NCBI GenBank assembly: GCA_021299385.1
Contig: JAJTGZ010000003.1
Location: 1 to 64,000 of the forward strand
Origin: Phycisphaeraceae bacterium
GTDB lineage: Bacteria; Planctomycetota; Phycisphaerae; Phycisphaerales; UBA1924
Reading direction: 5' to 3'
DNA: 64,000 nt
Position 1 is the first letter of the stretch. Each line of letters opens with the position of its first letter. Below are positions 7,737 to 16,376 of the stretch, in pieces. A program made the position numbers and the translations under genes. The notes under the pieces were generated by a model. It was not told where the DNA came from, ran no database searches, and worked only from the letters and a program-made list of their open reading frames with translations.

Positions 7737-8948
7737 TTACTGGCCGAGTGCGCGCATGAGGACGGTGGCGTAACTGCCGCGGGGTAGGTTGAAGGTCGCG
7801 ACGCGGCGGATGGAGTTGGGGCGGGCAGGATCGTCTGCCTCGGGTGGAGAGAGGGAAAAGTTGTCGGCGCGGGCGAGGAGTGGTCGGAGGGCTTCGCCGA
7901 AGGAGGGTCGGCGGAGGCCGGGGATGGTGAGTTGGTGGAGTGTGAGGTCGTGCTCGGCGAGGGCCTCGCGTGCGGCTTCGGCCCAGGGGTGTGCCGGGGT
8001 GGTTGAGGGGGAGAGCATCGGCAGTTGCAAGTCGAGCAGGTGAGCGCACGGGGGTGCGTGCAGAGCCTTGGCGGGGGGGAAGAGGAGGGGGCCGAAGTCG
8101 TCGTTGGTTTTGAGGACGTTTGGGATCGGTGCGACAAGCCGGCGGGCGGTGTCGTTCCAAAGGATGGATTGGAAGGCCTCAACGGCCATCTGCTGGAGGA
8201 AGGCGGGGAGTTTGGTGAACGCCTCGCGCGGGGTTGCGCCTTTGGCCAGGGCGTCGATGGCGTGTTTGTGTGGTGTGGCGGGGAGCGAGGAGGCCAGGGT
8301 GGGCCAGTCCCCCCACTGCTGTGCGCAGAGGCGGGTGAAGGTGCGGGTCTTGCCGGAGTCTTTGCGAGCGGGGGTGGCGATGAGCAGGCGGAGTGCAGCG
8401 GCAAAGTCGCCTTCGATGAGTTTTCGTGCGGCCCAGCCCTGGCCGTGGCGGTTGGAGCCGAAGCGTTGGTTGCCGAAGTAGTTGGTGAACAGGAGTGTGC
8501 CGGCGTTGTCGGTGAGTCGGCGAGCCCGGCGGGTCATCTCATCGCTGGTGTGCTTGATGAGGCCGCGGATGGTGATGGCGAAGTGGTTGCCCAGGATGCA
8601 AGATGCGTCGATGGGGGTCGGGCTGAAGCCCAGGAGCGCGGCGGACCACTGCTCGCCGGCGGGGTGCTTGGGGAGGAGGTTGCCGGTGCCCGCGGCAACG
8701 GGGAGGGTGATGTGCTGGAGGGTCTGGGCGTGCTTGTCTTTAAGGCCGGCATAGTCGATGGAGCCGGGTTTAACGGAGAGGGCCTTGGCGAGCCAAGAGA
8801 TGGCGTCGGGGGTGGTGAGGGCGGTTTTGTTGAGGGCGTAAAGGGCGTAAGGGGAGGCGGGGGACCAGGTGGGGGTGATGGTCGAGTTGAAGAAGTCGGT
8901 GAGCCTCTCGGTTACGACAAAGTCAGCGTGATGTGTGCGGATACCCAT
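7737..8948 (-). CDS. truD: tRNA pseudouridine(13) synthase TruD
   Basis: The 403-residue product is a TruD-type pseudouridine synthase, which modifies U13 in tRNA(Glu). The catalytic motif YAGLKDKHA holds Asp71, and the family-specific block NYFGNQRFGSNRHGQG follows at about 163-178. The inserted TRUD domain and the C-terminal FNLPRGSYATVLMRAL are present. The ATG at 8946-8948 gives an N-terminus (ADFVVTE) that aligns with the usual DFxVxE start. It is cytoplasmic and divergent from tRNA-Gly, 36 bp away. Confidence 0.93.
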   Translation of the reverse strand: MGIRTHHADFVVTERLTDFFNSTITPTWSPASPYALYALNKTALTTPDAISWLAKALSVKPGSIDYAGLKDKHAQTLQHITLPVAAGTGNLLPKHPAGEQWSAALLGFSPTPIDASCILGNHFAITIRGLIKHTSDEMTRRARRLTDNAGTLLFTNYFGNQRFGSNRHGQGWAARKLIEGDFAAALRLLIATPARKDSGKTRTFTRLCAQQWGDWPTLASSLPATPHKHAIDALAKGATPREAFTKLPAFLQQMAVEAFQSILWNDTARRLVAPIPNVLKTNDDFGPLLFPPAKALHAPPCAHLLDLQLPMLSPSTTPAHPWAEAAREALAEHDLTLHQLTIPGLRRPSFGEALRPLLARADNFSLSPPEADDPARPNSIRRVATFNLPRGSYATVLMRALGQ

Positions 8949-8984
8949 GCGGGGGGGGTTGTAGAGTGCTAAACTGAGCGTAGC

Positions 8985-9056
8985 GCGGGCGTAACTCAGT
9001 GGTAGAGTGACAGCCTTCCAAGCTGTACGTCAGGGGTTCGAGTCCCCTCGCCCGCT
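8985..9056 (+). tRNA. tRNA-Gly (anticodon UCC)
   Basis: The acceptor stem GCGGGCG (8985-8991) pairs perfectly with CGCCCGC (9049-9055), and the discriminator is U at 9056. The D-arm is ACTC...GAGT-like, the anticodon stem is ACAGC/GCTGT with loop CUUCCAA (anticodon UCC), and the T-arm is AGGGG-TTCGAGT-CCCCT. CCA is not encoded. All cloverleaf elements are intact. Confidence 0.95.
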
Positions 9057-9130
9057 TTGGCTGGTCGGCACTGCGTGCCGATACAGTCAGTCGCTGCGAT
9101 CCGCTCACAGGTGCGGAGAAAGACGACGCG

Positions 9131-9160
9131 AAAGGCCTCGGGGTGGTTCCCGAGGCCTTT
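9131..9160. terminator. strong symmetrical hairpin, possible bidirectional terminator
   Basis: The arms AAAGGCCTCGGG and CCCGAGGCCTTT (12 bp, perfect) flank a 6-nt loop. The stem ends in A/T runs on both sides, so it could terminate transcription from tRNA-Gly on the plus strand or the pilin remnants on the minus strand. The T-run is short (three), so efficiency is uncertain. Confidence 0.65.
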
Positions 9161-9351
9161 GGCTTCTTGCGTCCGCCGGCGTCGCCGGCGGCGGCGGTGT
9201 CGTTGGTTGCGTCGAGGATGGGCGTCTGCCCGAGTTTGCGGGCGAGGGTCAGTGCGCTCTGCGTGGCGGCGAAGAGGATGGTGATCATCCCGATGGAGAT
9301 GGACATCTCGGCGAGCGTGAAGCAGCGGGCTGTACGGGTGGGCGGGTTCAT
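9160..9351 (-). pseudogene. remnant of a pseudopilin (GspI/GspJ-like N-terminus)
   Basis: From the ATG at 9349-9351 the product begins MNPPTRTARCFTLAEMS and continues with a hydrophobic helix ending SALTLARKLG, the layout of a type IV prepilin N-terminus. The residue before FTL is Cys instead of Gly, the Glu at +5 is kept, and the helix is followed after about 35 residues by sequence that merely translates the hairpin at 9131-9160 and then the antisense of tRNA-Gly. No globular pilin domain remains. It overlaps the upstream fragment by ATGA, as expected for adjacent gspH/gspI-type genes. I read it as a truncated gene. Confidence 0.5.
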
Positions 9352-9620
9352 TGGATCGTGGCCCGCAGGATGGGCGCGGCGACGGTGATGGTGCGGGTGC
9401 TGCCGCCGCTGGAGAGGACGACGGTGCCGCCGTTGGTAACCAGTCCGCTGCCGATGATGGTCAGGGTTGTGCTGCCAGAGAAGTTGGCGCTGTCGATTTT
9501 GACGCGGTATGGTGCGGCGGAGAGGTTGATGGCGTAGTCTGCCGAGTCGGTCTGCGATCTGGGCATCCCCAGGAAGGTGCACGTGATTGGGGCCGGTTGT
9601 GTGCCATGGTGCAGGTTTTG
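9348..9620 (-). pseudogene. remnant of a GspH-like pseudopilin (C-terminal half only)
   Basis: The frame is open from a TAG at 9621-9623 down to a TGA at 9348-9350. Its translation includes ADYAINLSAAPYRVKIDSAN and GGTVVLSSGGSTRTITV, a beta-rich pattern like the C-terminal half of GspH/FimT-type minor pseudopilins. The N-terminal FTLxE helix is missing, and no start codon with a ribosome site precedes it apart from an internal ATG at 9566. It looks like a gene that has lost its 5' half. Family assignment is by pattern only. Confidence 0.45.
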
Positions 9621-9737
9621 CTATCGGCCAACGCGGGCGCGGGATTATCGGCCAGTTGTAACGGCACAGCTGCACCAGGCTGATTGGCGGTCGTCGGCGG
9701 CTAGAGCGTGGCGTGGGTGGTGCCGATACCGATGTGC

Positions 9738-10169
9738 ATGCGTGGTAAGTGCATTTTGATTGTCGAAGACGAGGAGGCAACGGCCTTCATGCCCGCCTCG
9801 CGGCTGCGGGACCATAGTTACACAGTGGAAACGGCCGGGGATGGACGCGAGGCACTAAGCACGGCGTTGCGTGCGATTCCGGACCTTGTGATCACGGACT
9901 TTCAGCTGCCGAGTATGAACGGGCTGGAGCTGGCGGCCGCGCTGCGGGCGGAGGGGGCGACGGCGGGCGTGCCGATCATCATGCTGACGGGGCGTGGGCA
10001 CAAGGTGTCAACCGAGGTGCTGGGTGCGACGAACATCCGCCAGATGATGAGCAAGCCGTTCTCGGCCAAGGAGATCGTGGCGAGTGTTTCGTTGATCCTA
10101 ACGGGGAGCAAAGGCACGGCTGAGCGTGGGGCCGCACGACCAAACGGGCAACCGAACATCGCGGCGTGA
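9738..10169 (+). CDS. CheY-like response regulator
   Basis: The 143-residue product is a single receiver domain: ILIVEDEEA with the acidic pair, phospho-acceptor Asp in VITDFQLPSMNG, switch Thr in IIMLTGRG and Lys in MMSKPFSAKE. A short Ala/Gly-rich tail follows. All catalytic residues of a phosphorylated receiver are present, unlike the receiver-like protein at 1.7-2.1 kb. An ATG at 9732 is an alternative start. It lies 15 bp upstream of the frameshifted HD-GYP gene, so the two were probably an operon linking phosphorelay input to cyclic-di-GMP breakdown. Confidence 0.85.
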   Translation: MRGKCILIVEDEEATAFMPASRLRDHSYTVETAGDGREALSTALRAIPDLVITDFQLPSMNGLELAAALRAEGATAGVPIIMLTGRGHKVSTEVLGATNIRQMMSKPFSAKEIVASVSLILTGSKGTAERGAARPNGQPNIAA

Positions 10170-10184
10170 AACGCATGCTGCAGG

Positions 10185-11634
10185 ATGAACATGCGAGAAG
10201 AACCGCCGAACATGCTGGACGCATCGACCCTGGTTGGTCCCGGGCATTCGCCGCTGGCAGAGGTTGCGCGCAGGCTGGCCGCGTTGCGGTGCGCGACTGT
10301 CGGCAAGGGTGGTGAAGAGGTCGGACGTGGTGGGTTCAGGCTGACCGACGGGCGGGGTGAGGGTGTGTACCTGACGCCGGCCGGGGGTGTGCAGGCGGAT
10401 GTTCTCTTGGTGGTCGCGCGGCAGATGCTCAGTGAAGAGGCGGAACTGGCCAGGCACAAGAGGCTGGCGAAGGGGCTGGGATATAAACTAATGCAGGCGA
10501 GTGAGCAGACGCTGGCGGTCTTCAGCGTCATCCGTCTGGGCACGACCGGCGGGAACGTGGCCCAGAACATGCAGGCGATCTGGGAGCAGGCGCACGGGGC
10601 GTTGCCCTTCGGGTGGCTCGGGATCGCTTTCAACAACACCGGCGCGACGATCGAGGCGTTGCGCGGGAGCGTGATGCTTGCGGGGAAAACTGCCAGCGGG
10701 GCCGACCTGAGCGGGCAGGTGCGTGCGTTGATCGAGGGGTGCCAAGGCTCAACACGAACGGTGATCTTTGAGCCGGGGGTCGCACCCGCTGGCAACAACG
10801 ACCAACGCGCAGATTGTGTGGGAGCCGATTACTCACAGCGGCCTTGCATTAGGGTGTCTAGTAGCCGGGGAGAGGTACATGATTGATAATGAACCAGACG
10901 TTGCCAGCTCGGAACTGCTGCTGCTGGGTGCGTTGGGGGACTTTTTAGGGACGTTCCACGAGAACGCCGCACGCTTTGCCGAGCAGCGGTCGATGAGCCT
11001 TGGGACGCTGGCGGCGCTCTCGGCGGCGATCGACGCGAAGGACCCGTACACGCACGGGCACAGCGAGCGTGTGGCGATGGTTGCGCAGTTGATCGCCCAG
11101 AAGATGGGCATGAGCGAGGCGGAGGCCGAGCGCGTCCGGATCGCCGGGCTTGTGCACGACGTGGGCAAGATCGGCGTGCCGGAGAACATCCTGTGCAAGG
11201 CCGGCCGGCTGAGCGACGACGAGTTGAAGCAGATCAAGCAGCACCCGGAGATCGGGTACCGGATTCTTGCAGATATCCCCGCGTTGCAGGACGTGCTGCC
11301 CGGGGTGTTGCACCACCACGAGCAGTTCAACGGCATGGGGTACCCGCACGCGCTGGCCGGGGAATCGATCCCGTTGATTGCGCGGATCATCGGGCTGGCG
11401 GACACGTTTGATGCGATGAGTTCCAGCCGGGCGTATCGGCAGGCGCTGCCGATGGAGAAGGTGCTCGCGGAGATCAAGCAGTGCGCGGGCACGCAACTGG
11501 ACCCGGCGGTGGTCGAGGCGTTTATGACGATTGATCTTTCAGGGTACCACGCGTTGCTGCCGGGGCAGGAGCAGTCGGTGGAGACCGCCAGCAAGAACGG
11601 TCCTGCAACAACGGATGCAAGGGCCGCAGCGTAA
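10185..11634 (+). pseudogene. GAF-like/HD-GYP phosphodiesterase interrupted by a frameshift
   Basis: Two overlapping frames encode the two parts of one protein. The first (10185-10886) gives a GAF-like sensor part of about 195 residues up to TRTVIFEPG. The second takes over near 10775 and continues SHPLATTTNAQIVWEPITHS into a full HD-GYP domain: GLVHDVGKIGVPENILCKAG with the HD pair and VLHHHEQFNGMGYP with the GYP signature. HD-GYP enzymes hydrolyse cyclic di-GMP. The break coincides with a run of five G at 10775-10779; four G would join the frames exactly. This may be a true mutation, a sequencing error, or a translational slip site. If HD-GYP is made separately, GTG or ATG codons near 10768-10880 could serve as starts. 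Confidence 0.75.
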
Positions 11635-11705
11635 AGCCGCGTTGAGGGGTTGGCTGACGGGCTGCGCGAAAGGACGACCGGATCGATCAAGCAAGGGACT
11701 GAAGA

Positions 11706-12135
11706 ATGGACTGGGCGAGCACACGCCGTAGACTGCTGGGGATCGACGCCGGCCTCGCGTAAGGCATGACGGCCGTGGTCGCCCCGGCCGTCGTGCTGCC
11801 AATCCTGCGCGACAGGGCGAACGCGCACTCGCTGGTTTTTCGGCATACCAAGGCCCTTAGCCGGGGGATAAGGCCAGCCAGGTCGAGCGCGGGCTGCGGG
11901 CCTCGCTGACCGAGAGCACCGATCACCTCTCACAAGCGCGTGGGCAACGTCCGTCGAGATCAAAGCGTCCCGGCAGGCGGAGGTCTCCGCCTGGCTCAGG
12001 TTCGTCGCCGACATGCACCGCAAGCACCCCGATACCGCGATTATCGGCTTCCGCCTGACAGACTCCGCGGCGGACAAAACACGCACCCCAGGCCCGGGCG
12101 AAAACAAGGCCGGGGCAGTGCGCACCGTGTTATAG
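11706..12135 (+). pseudogene. decayed PilO-like pilus assembly gene
   Basis: Fragments of one protein appear in successive frames. From the ATG at 11706 comes MDWASTRRRLLGIDAGLA then a stop; after it AVVAPAVVLPILRDRANA, then in another frame DKASQVERGLRASLTESTDH, and in a third VSAWLRFVADMHRKHPDTAI followed by IGFRLTDS. The order (short basic start, membrane helix, coiled coil, then a small ferredoxin-like domain) is that of a PilO/GspM-type protein. Stops and frameshifts show it is not expressed intact. The identification is by pattern and is tentative. Confidence 0.4.
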
Positions 12136-12320
12136 CGCAACCTTCCAACCTAGCCAGCACTCTTGGGTCGTGATGCTCAGACAGTAACCAACGCAACGGA
12201 TGTGTAAACCGATAACTACTCAGAAGTTACACGCACACACTCACGGAGGTGGGCATGACTGCCGATGCACTCCGGCAATATCGCTTCGGCATCAATCACA
12301 CGCCCTCATGGAGATCAGAC

Positions 12321-12806
12321 ATGGTTCGTGCCCTTCCTTATCGTCGATCAGGTTTCTCACTCATCGAACTGGTCATCGTTGTCGTGATCATCGGCATCTT
12401 GGCCGCCGTGGTTATCCCGCGCATGAGCCGCGGTGCCTCGGCGGCGGCTGAGTCGTCGCTCGCGGCGAACCTGGTCACCCTCCGCGGCGGCCTCGAGCTC
12501 TTCTACACCGAGCACGGCAACACCTACCCCGAACTGTCCAAAATAAACGAAGCTCTCTCCCAGTTCAGCAACGAGACGGGCGACAAGTTCAACCCAACCA
12601 AGAGCGTCAGCGACGGAATCGTCTACGGCCCCTACGTCCGCACCATGCCCGCACTCCCCGTCGGCGCAAACAAGGGTAAAACGGCCTTTGTTGCTTCCCT
12701 CGGCAATGACGGCGGTTGGGTCTACAGCGCCACCAACGGCACCATCACCGCCAACTGCGCCGACAACGAGGTCGATGGTCGCGGCGTCAGGTTCAACACT
12801 TATTGA
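12321..12806 (+). CDS. type IV prepilin / GspG-like major pseudopilin
   Basis: The 161-residue product has a class-typical prepilin leader: a short basic leader ending RRSG, cleavage before FSLIELVIVVVIIGILAAVV, with Glu at +5, then a long hydrophobic helix. The globular domain contains a four-residue-spaced acidic/aromatic pattern (LELFYTEHGNTYPEL) as in GspG-like pilins and ends with a Cys-containing segment. It would be processed by PilD-type peptidase and assembled into a pseudopilus or pilus. A second start at ATG 12255, with GGAGG five bases upstream, would add 22 residues to the leader. The start at 12321 has GGAG seven bases upstream and gives the normal leader length. It is the only intact pilin in a region of decayed ones. 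Confidence 0.88.
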   Translation: MVRALPYRRSGFSLIELVIVVVIIGILAAVVIPRMSRGASAAAESSLAANLVTLRGGLELFYTEHGNTYPELSKINEALSQFSNETGDKFNPTKSVSDGIVYGPYVRTMPALPVGANKGKTAFVASLGNDGGWVYSATNGTITANCADNEVDGRGVRFNTY

Positions 12807-12885
12807 TTGCCAGACGCTCACCGCGTCAGCACACACAAGAGCAAGCAAGGGGGCACTACGCCCCCTTTTCACATGGCCCCACGCT

Positions 12886-14616
12886 CTACCTCGCCGCACG
12901 CAGGTCCACCAGCACCCCGGCCGCGTGCACACCACCATAACTATCAATCTTGGGCTCGATGACCGCATCGACCTTCATCCCCCGGGCCAACTTGCCGGCC
13001 TGCTCCCCCCACCGCCACGCCGTCGCTGAGACCCGCCGAACGCCATCGCCAAGGCTCAACTCCAGGTGCGGGCCGCTCGCGCCGAACCGCCTCGGCTCAC
13101 TGGCCAGCGTTACCCCCCGCAGCAGCAGTTTGATCGCCGGGTTCCCACGCCCGAACGGCTCCAGGCTCAGCAGCCGGCGCACCGCCGGCACCGTCAGCTC
13201 GCTCGGCGAGCACTCGGCGTCGATCCGCAGCGCGTGCGTCAGGCGGTCGGCCTCGATGTGCGCGTTGGCGTGCGCCGTAAAAGCCTCGACAAACGCCGGG
13301 ATGCTCTCCTTGTGCAAGGCCACACCCGCGGCCATGTCGTGCCCGCCGAACCGCTTGAGGTGCACCGCGCACGCCTCCAGCCCCGCGTGCAGGTTGTACC
13401 CCTCGATACTCCGGCACGACCCGTGCGCCTCGCCCGTCTCGGCGTCGATCTGCATCAAGATCGTCGGGCGGCAGAAACGCTCGACCAGACGCGAGCAGCA
13501 GATGCCCACCACACCCGCGTGCCAACGCACGTCCGCCAGCACAATCGCCCGGCGGTCGCTGCCGGTCATCCCCTGCTGCCCGGCCAGCTCGCACGCCTGC
13601 TGCACAATCTCCGACTCAACGCCCCGGCGCTCCCGGTTGGCCGATTCGAGCTGCTCGGCGATCTCGGCGCACCGCGGGCCGTCGTCGCTGGTGAACAGTT
13701 CAATCGCGTGCTTGGCGTGGTCCATCCGCCCGCAGGCGTTCAGCCGGGGGGCCAGGCGGAAGCCCACGTCATACTCGCCAACCTTCTCGCCGGACAACCC
13801 GCAGGCATCTACTAACGCCCGCACGCCGATAAACGGCGAGTGCTTCAGCCGGGCCAGCCCGTGCTTGGTCAGCACGCGGTTCTCGCCGACGAGCGGCACG
13901 ATATCCGCGATCGCCCCCAACGCCGCCAGCGCCAGCAGTTCAACAAGCAGCGTCCGCATCGCCGGCACAGCCCGGCCGTCTGCGCCATCCGCGCTCGCCA
14001 GTCGCCACGCCAGCTTATACGCCACCCCCGCGCCCGAGAGTTCCCCGAATGGATACGCCGAGTCGGGCCGACGCGGGTGTACCACGGCATACGCATCGGG
14101 CAGGTCCGCCATGCTCGCTGGTGGGTTGTGGTGGTCGGTGATGATCAGGTCAACCCCGCACCGGCGGGCGACCAACGCCGGCCCGACAGCCGTGATCCCA
14201 CAATCGACACTGACGATGACCTTGGCCCCATGCCCGGCAAGCAGCTCGATCGCCTTGCCGTTGAGCCCATACCCCTCCTCCAACCTGTGCGGCACATACG
14301 TGCGCACGTCCGCACCCGGCAGGATCGCCTTGAGCGTCCGGTAGAGGATCGCCGTACTGGTGATGCCGTCGACGTCATAGTCGCCGTAGATGACTATTTG
14401 CTCATGGTCGCGCAGGGCGCGCAAAAGGCGTTCGGTCGCCTTGTCAATATCCGGCATCAGAGCCGGGTCGATCAGCCCGGTGAGCTTCGGCTCTAAAAAC
14501 GCCTCCGCCGCGGCTGGCTCACCTAACCCCCGCGCCGCCAGCACCCGCGAAACCACCCCCCCACTCAACCCCGCCGACCCCGCCACCCCCTCGCGGATGA
14601 ACCACCGCCTGGTCAT
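12886..14616 (-). CDS. recJ: single-stranded-DNA-specific exonuclease RecJ
   Basis: The ATG at 14614-14616 gives MTRRWFIREG and 576 residues, the normal length. RecJ degrades single-stranded DNA 5' to 3' in recombination and mismatch repair. The DHH core is clear: IVIYGDYDVDGITST (74-88), VSVDCG, and LIITDHHNPP. The DHHA1 half has FGGHDMAAGVAL, and the C-terminal OB-like part ends with SVSATAWRWGEQ-like sequence. Longer starts (ATG 14637, GTG 14718) exist but add a non-conserved Gly-rich stretch. It is divergent from mqnC. Confidence 0.93.
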   Translation of the reverse strand: MTRRWFIREGVAGSAGLSGGVVSRVLAARGLGEPAAAEAFLEPKLTGLIDPALMPDIDKATERLLRALRDHEQIVIYGDYDVDGITSTAILYRTLKAILPGADVRTYVPHRLEEGYGLNGKAIELLAGHGAKVIVSVDCGITAVGPALVARRCGVDLIITDHHNPPASMADLPDAYAVVHPRRPDSAYPFGELSGAGVAYKLAWRLASADGADGRAVPAMRTLLVELLALAALGAIADIVPLVGENRVLTKHGLARLKHSPFIGVRALVDACGLSGEKVGEYDVGFRLAPRLNACGRMDHAKHAIELFTSDDGPRCAEIAEQLESANRERRGVESEIVQQACELAGQQGMTGSDRRAIVLADVRWHAGVVGICCSRLVERFCRPTILMQIDAETGEAHGSCRSIEGYNLHAGLEACAVHLKRFGGHDMAAGVALHKESIPAFVEAFTAHANAHIEADRLTHALRIDAECSPSELTVPAVRRLLSLEPFGRGNPAIKLLLRGVTLASEPRRFGASGPHLELSLGDGVRRVSATAWRWGEQAGKLARGMKVDAVIEPKIDSYGGVHAAGVLVDLRAAR

Positions 14617-14807
14617 CCCCCGGCCAGCAGGCACCATCCTCCCCCCCGCCTCCACGCCAGACTCTAGAACCTCCGTGTTCACGCCCCGAGCGTATGGCCG
14701 TGTCAGAACCCAAGGCACCCAAATCGACCCCTAGCAGCCCGCCCGGGTGGATTCCTCTCAACTTTCAGTTATAGTTGAAAACTCACGTCAAGCCCCCACA
14801 GCACATC

Positions 14808-16298
<1,491 letters not shown>

Positions 16299-16304
16299 CC
16301 TCAT

Positions 16305-16340
16305 AACCCCTCCCCCGAGGGGAGGGGCAGGGGTGGGGTT
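16305..16340 (+). repeat. 36-bp G/C palindromic repeat with G-quadruplex motif
   Basis: This full copy starts AACCCCTCCCCCGAGGGG and carries GGGGAGGGGCAGGGGTGGGG on the plus strand. It lies 6 bp after the mqnC stop and 36 bp past the convergent uvrB stop, so it occupies a shared 3' region. Confidence 0.92.
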
Positions 16341-16376
16341 CGATCTACCCAACCTCGCCCGCAATCGCCACAGCCC

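Noticed and set aside
6403-8160. A 585-codon minus-strand open frame opposite the MBL and membrane protein genes
   Set aside because: Composition is Pro/Arg/His-rich without motifs, and it conflicts with three supported genes.
9131-9160. Attachment site of an integrated element at the 3' end of tRNA-Gly
   Set aside because: No integrase and no repeat of the tRNA 3' end were found downstream in the window.
8923-9780. A minus-strand open frame of 285 codons from near truD through 9.78 kb
   Set aside because: It crosses tRNA-Gly in antisense and the 9131-9160 hairpin; only the part from 9351 to about 9250 has protein character, so it is treated as a pilin remnant.
11600-12320. dif site at the proposed terminus
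   Set aside because: No stretch resembling the 28-bp XerC/XerD target was found by eye; the terminus idea rests on base bias alone.
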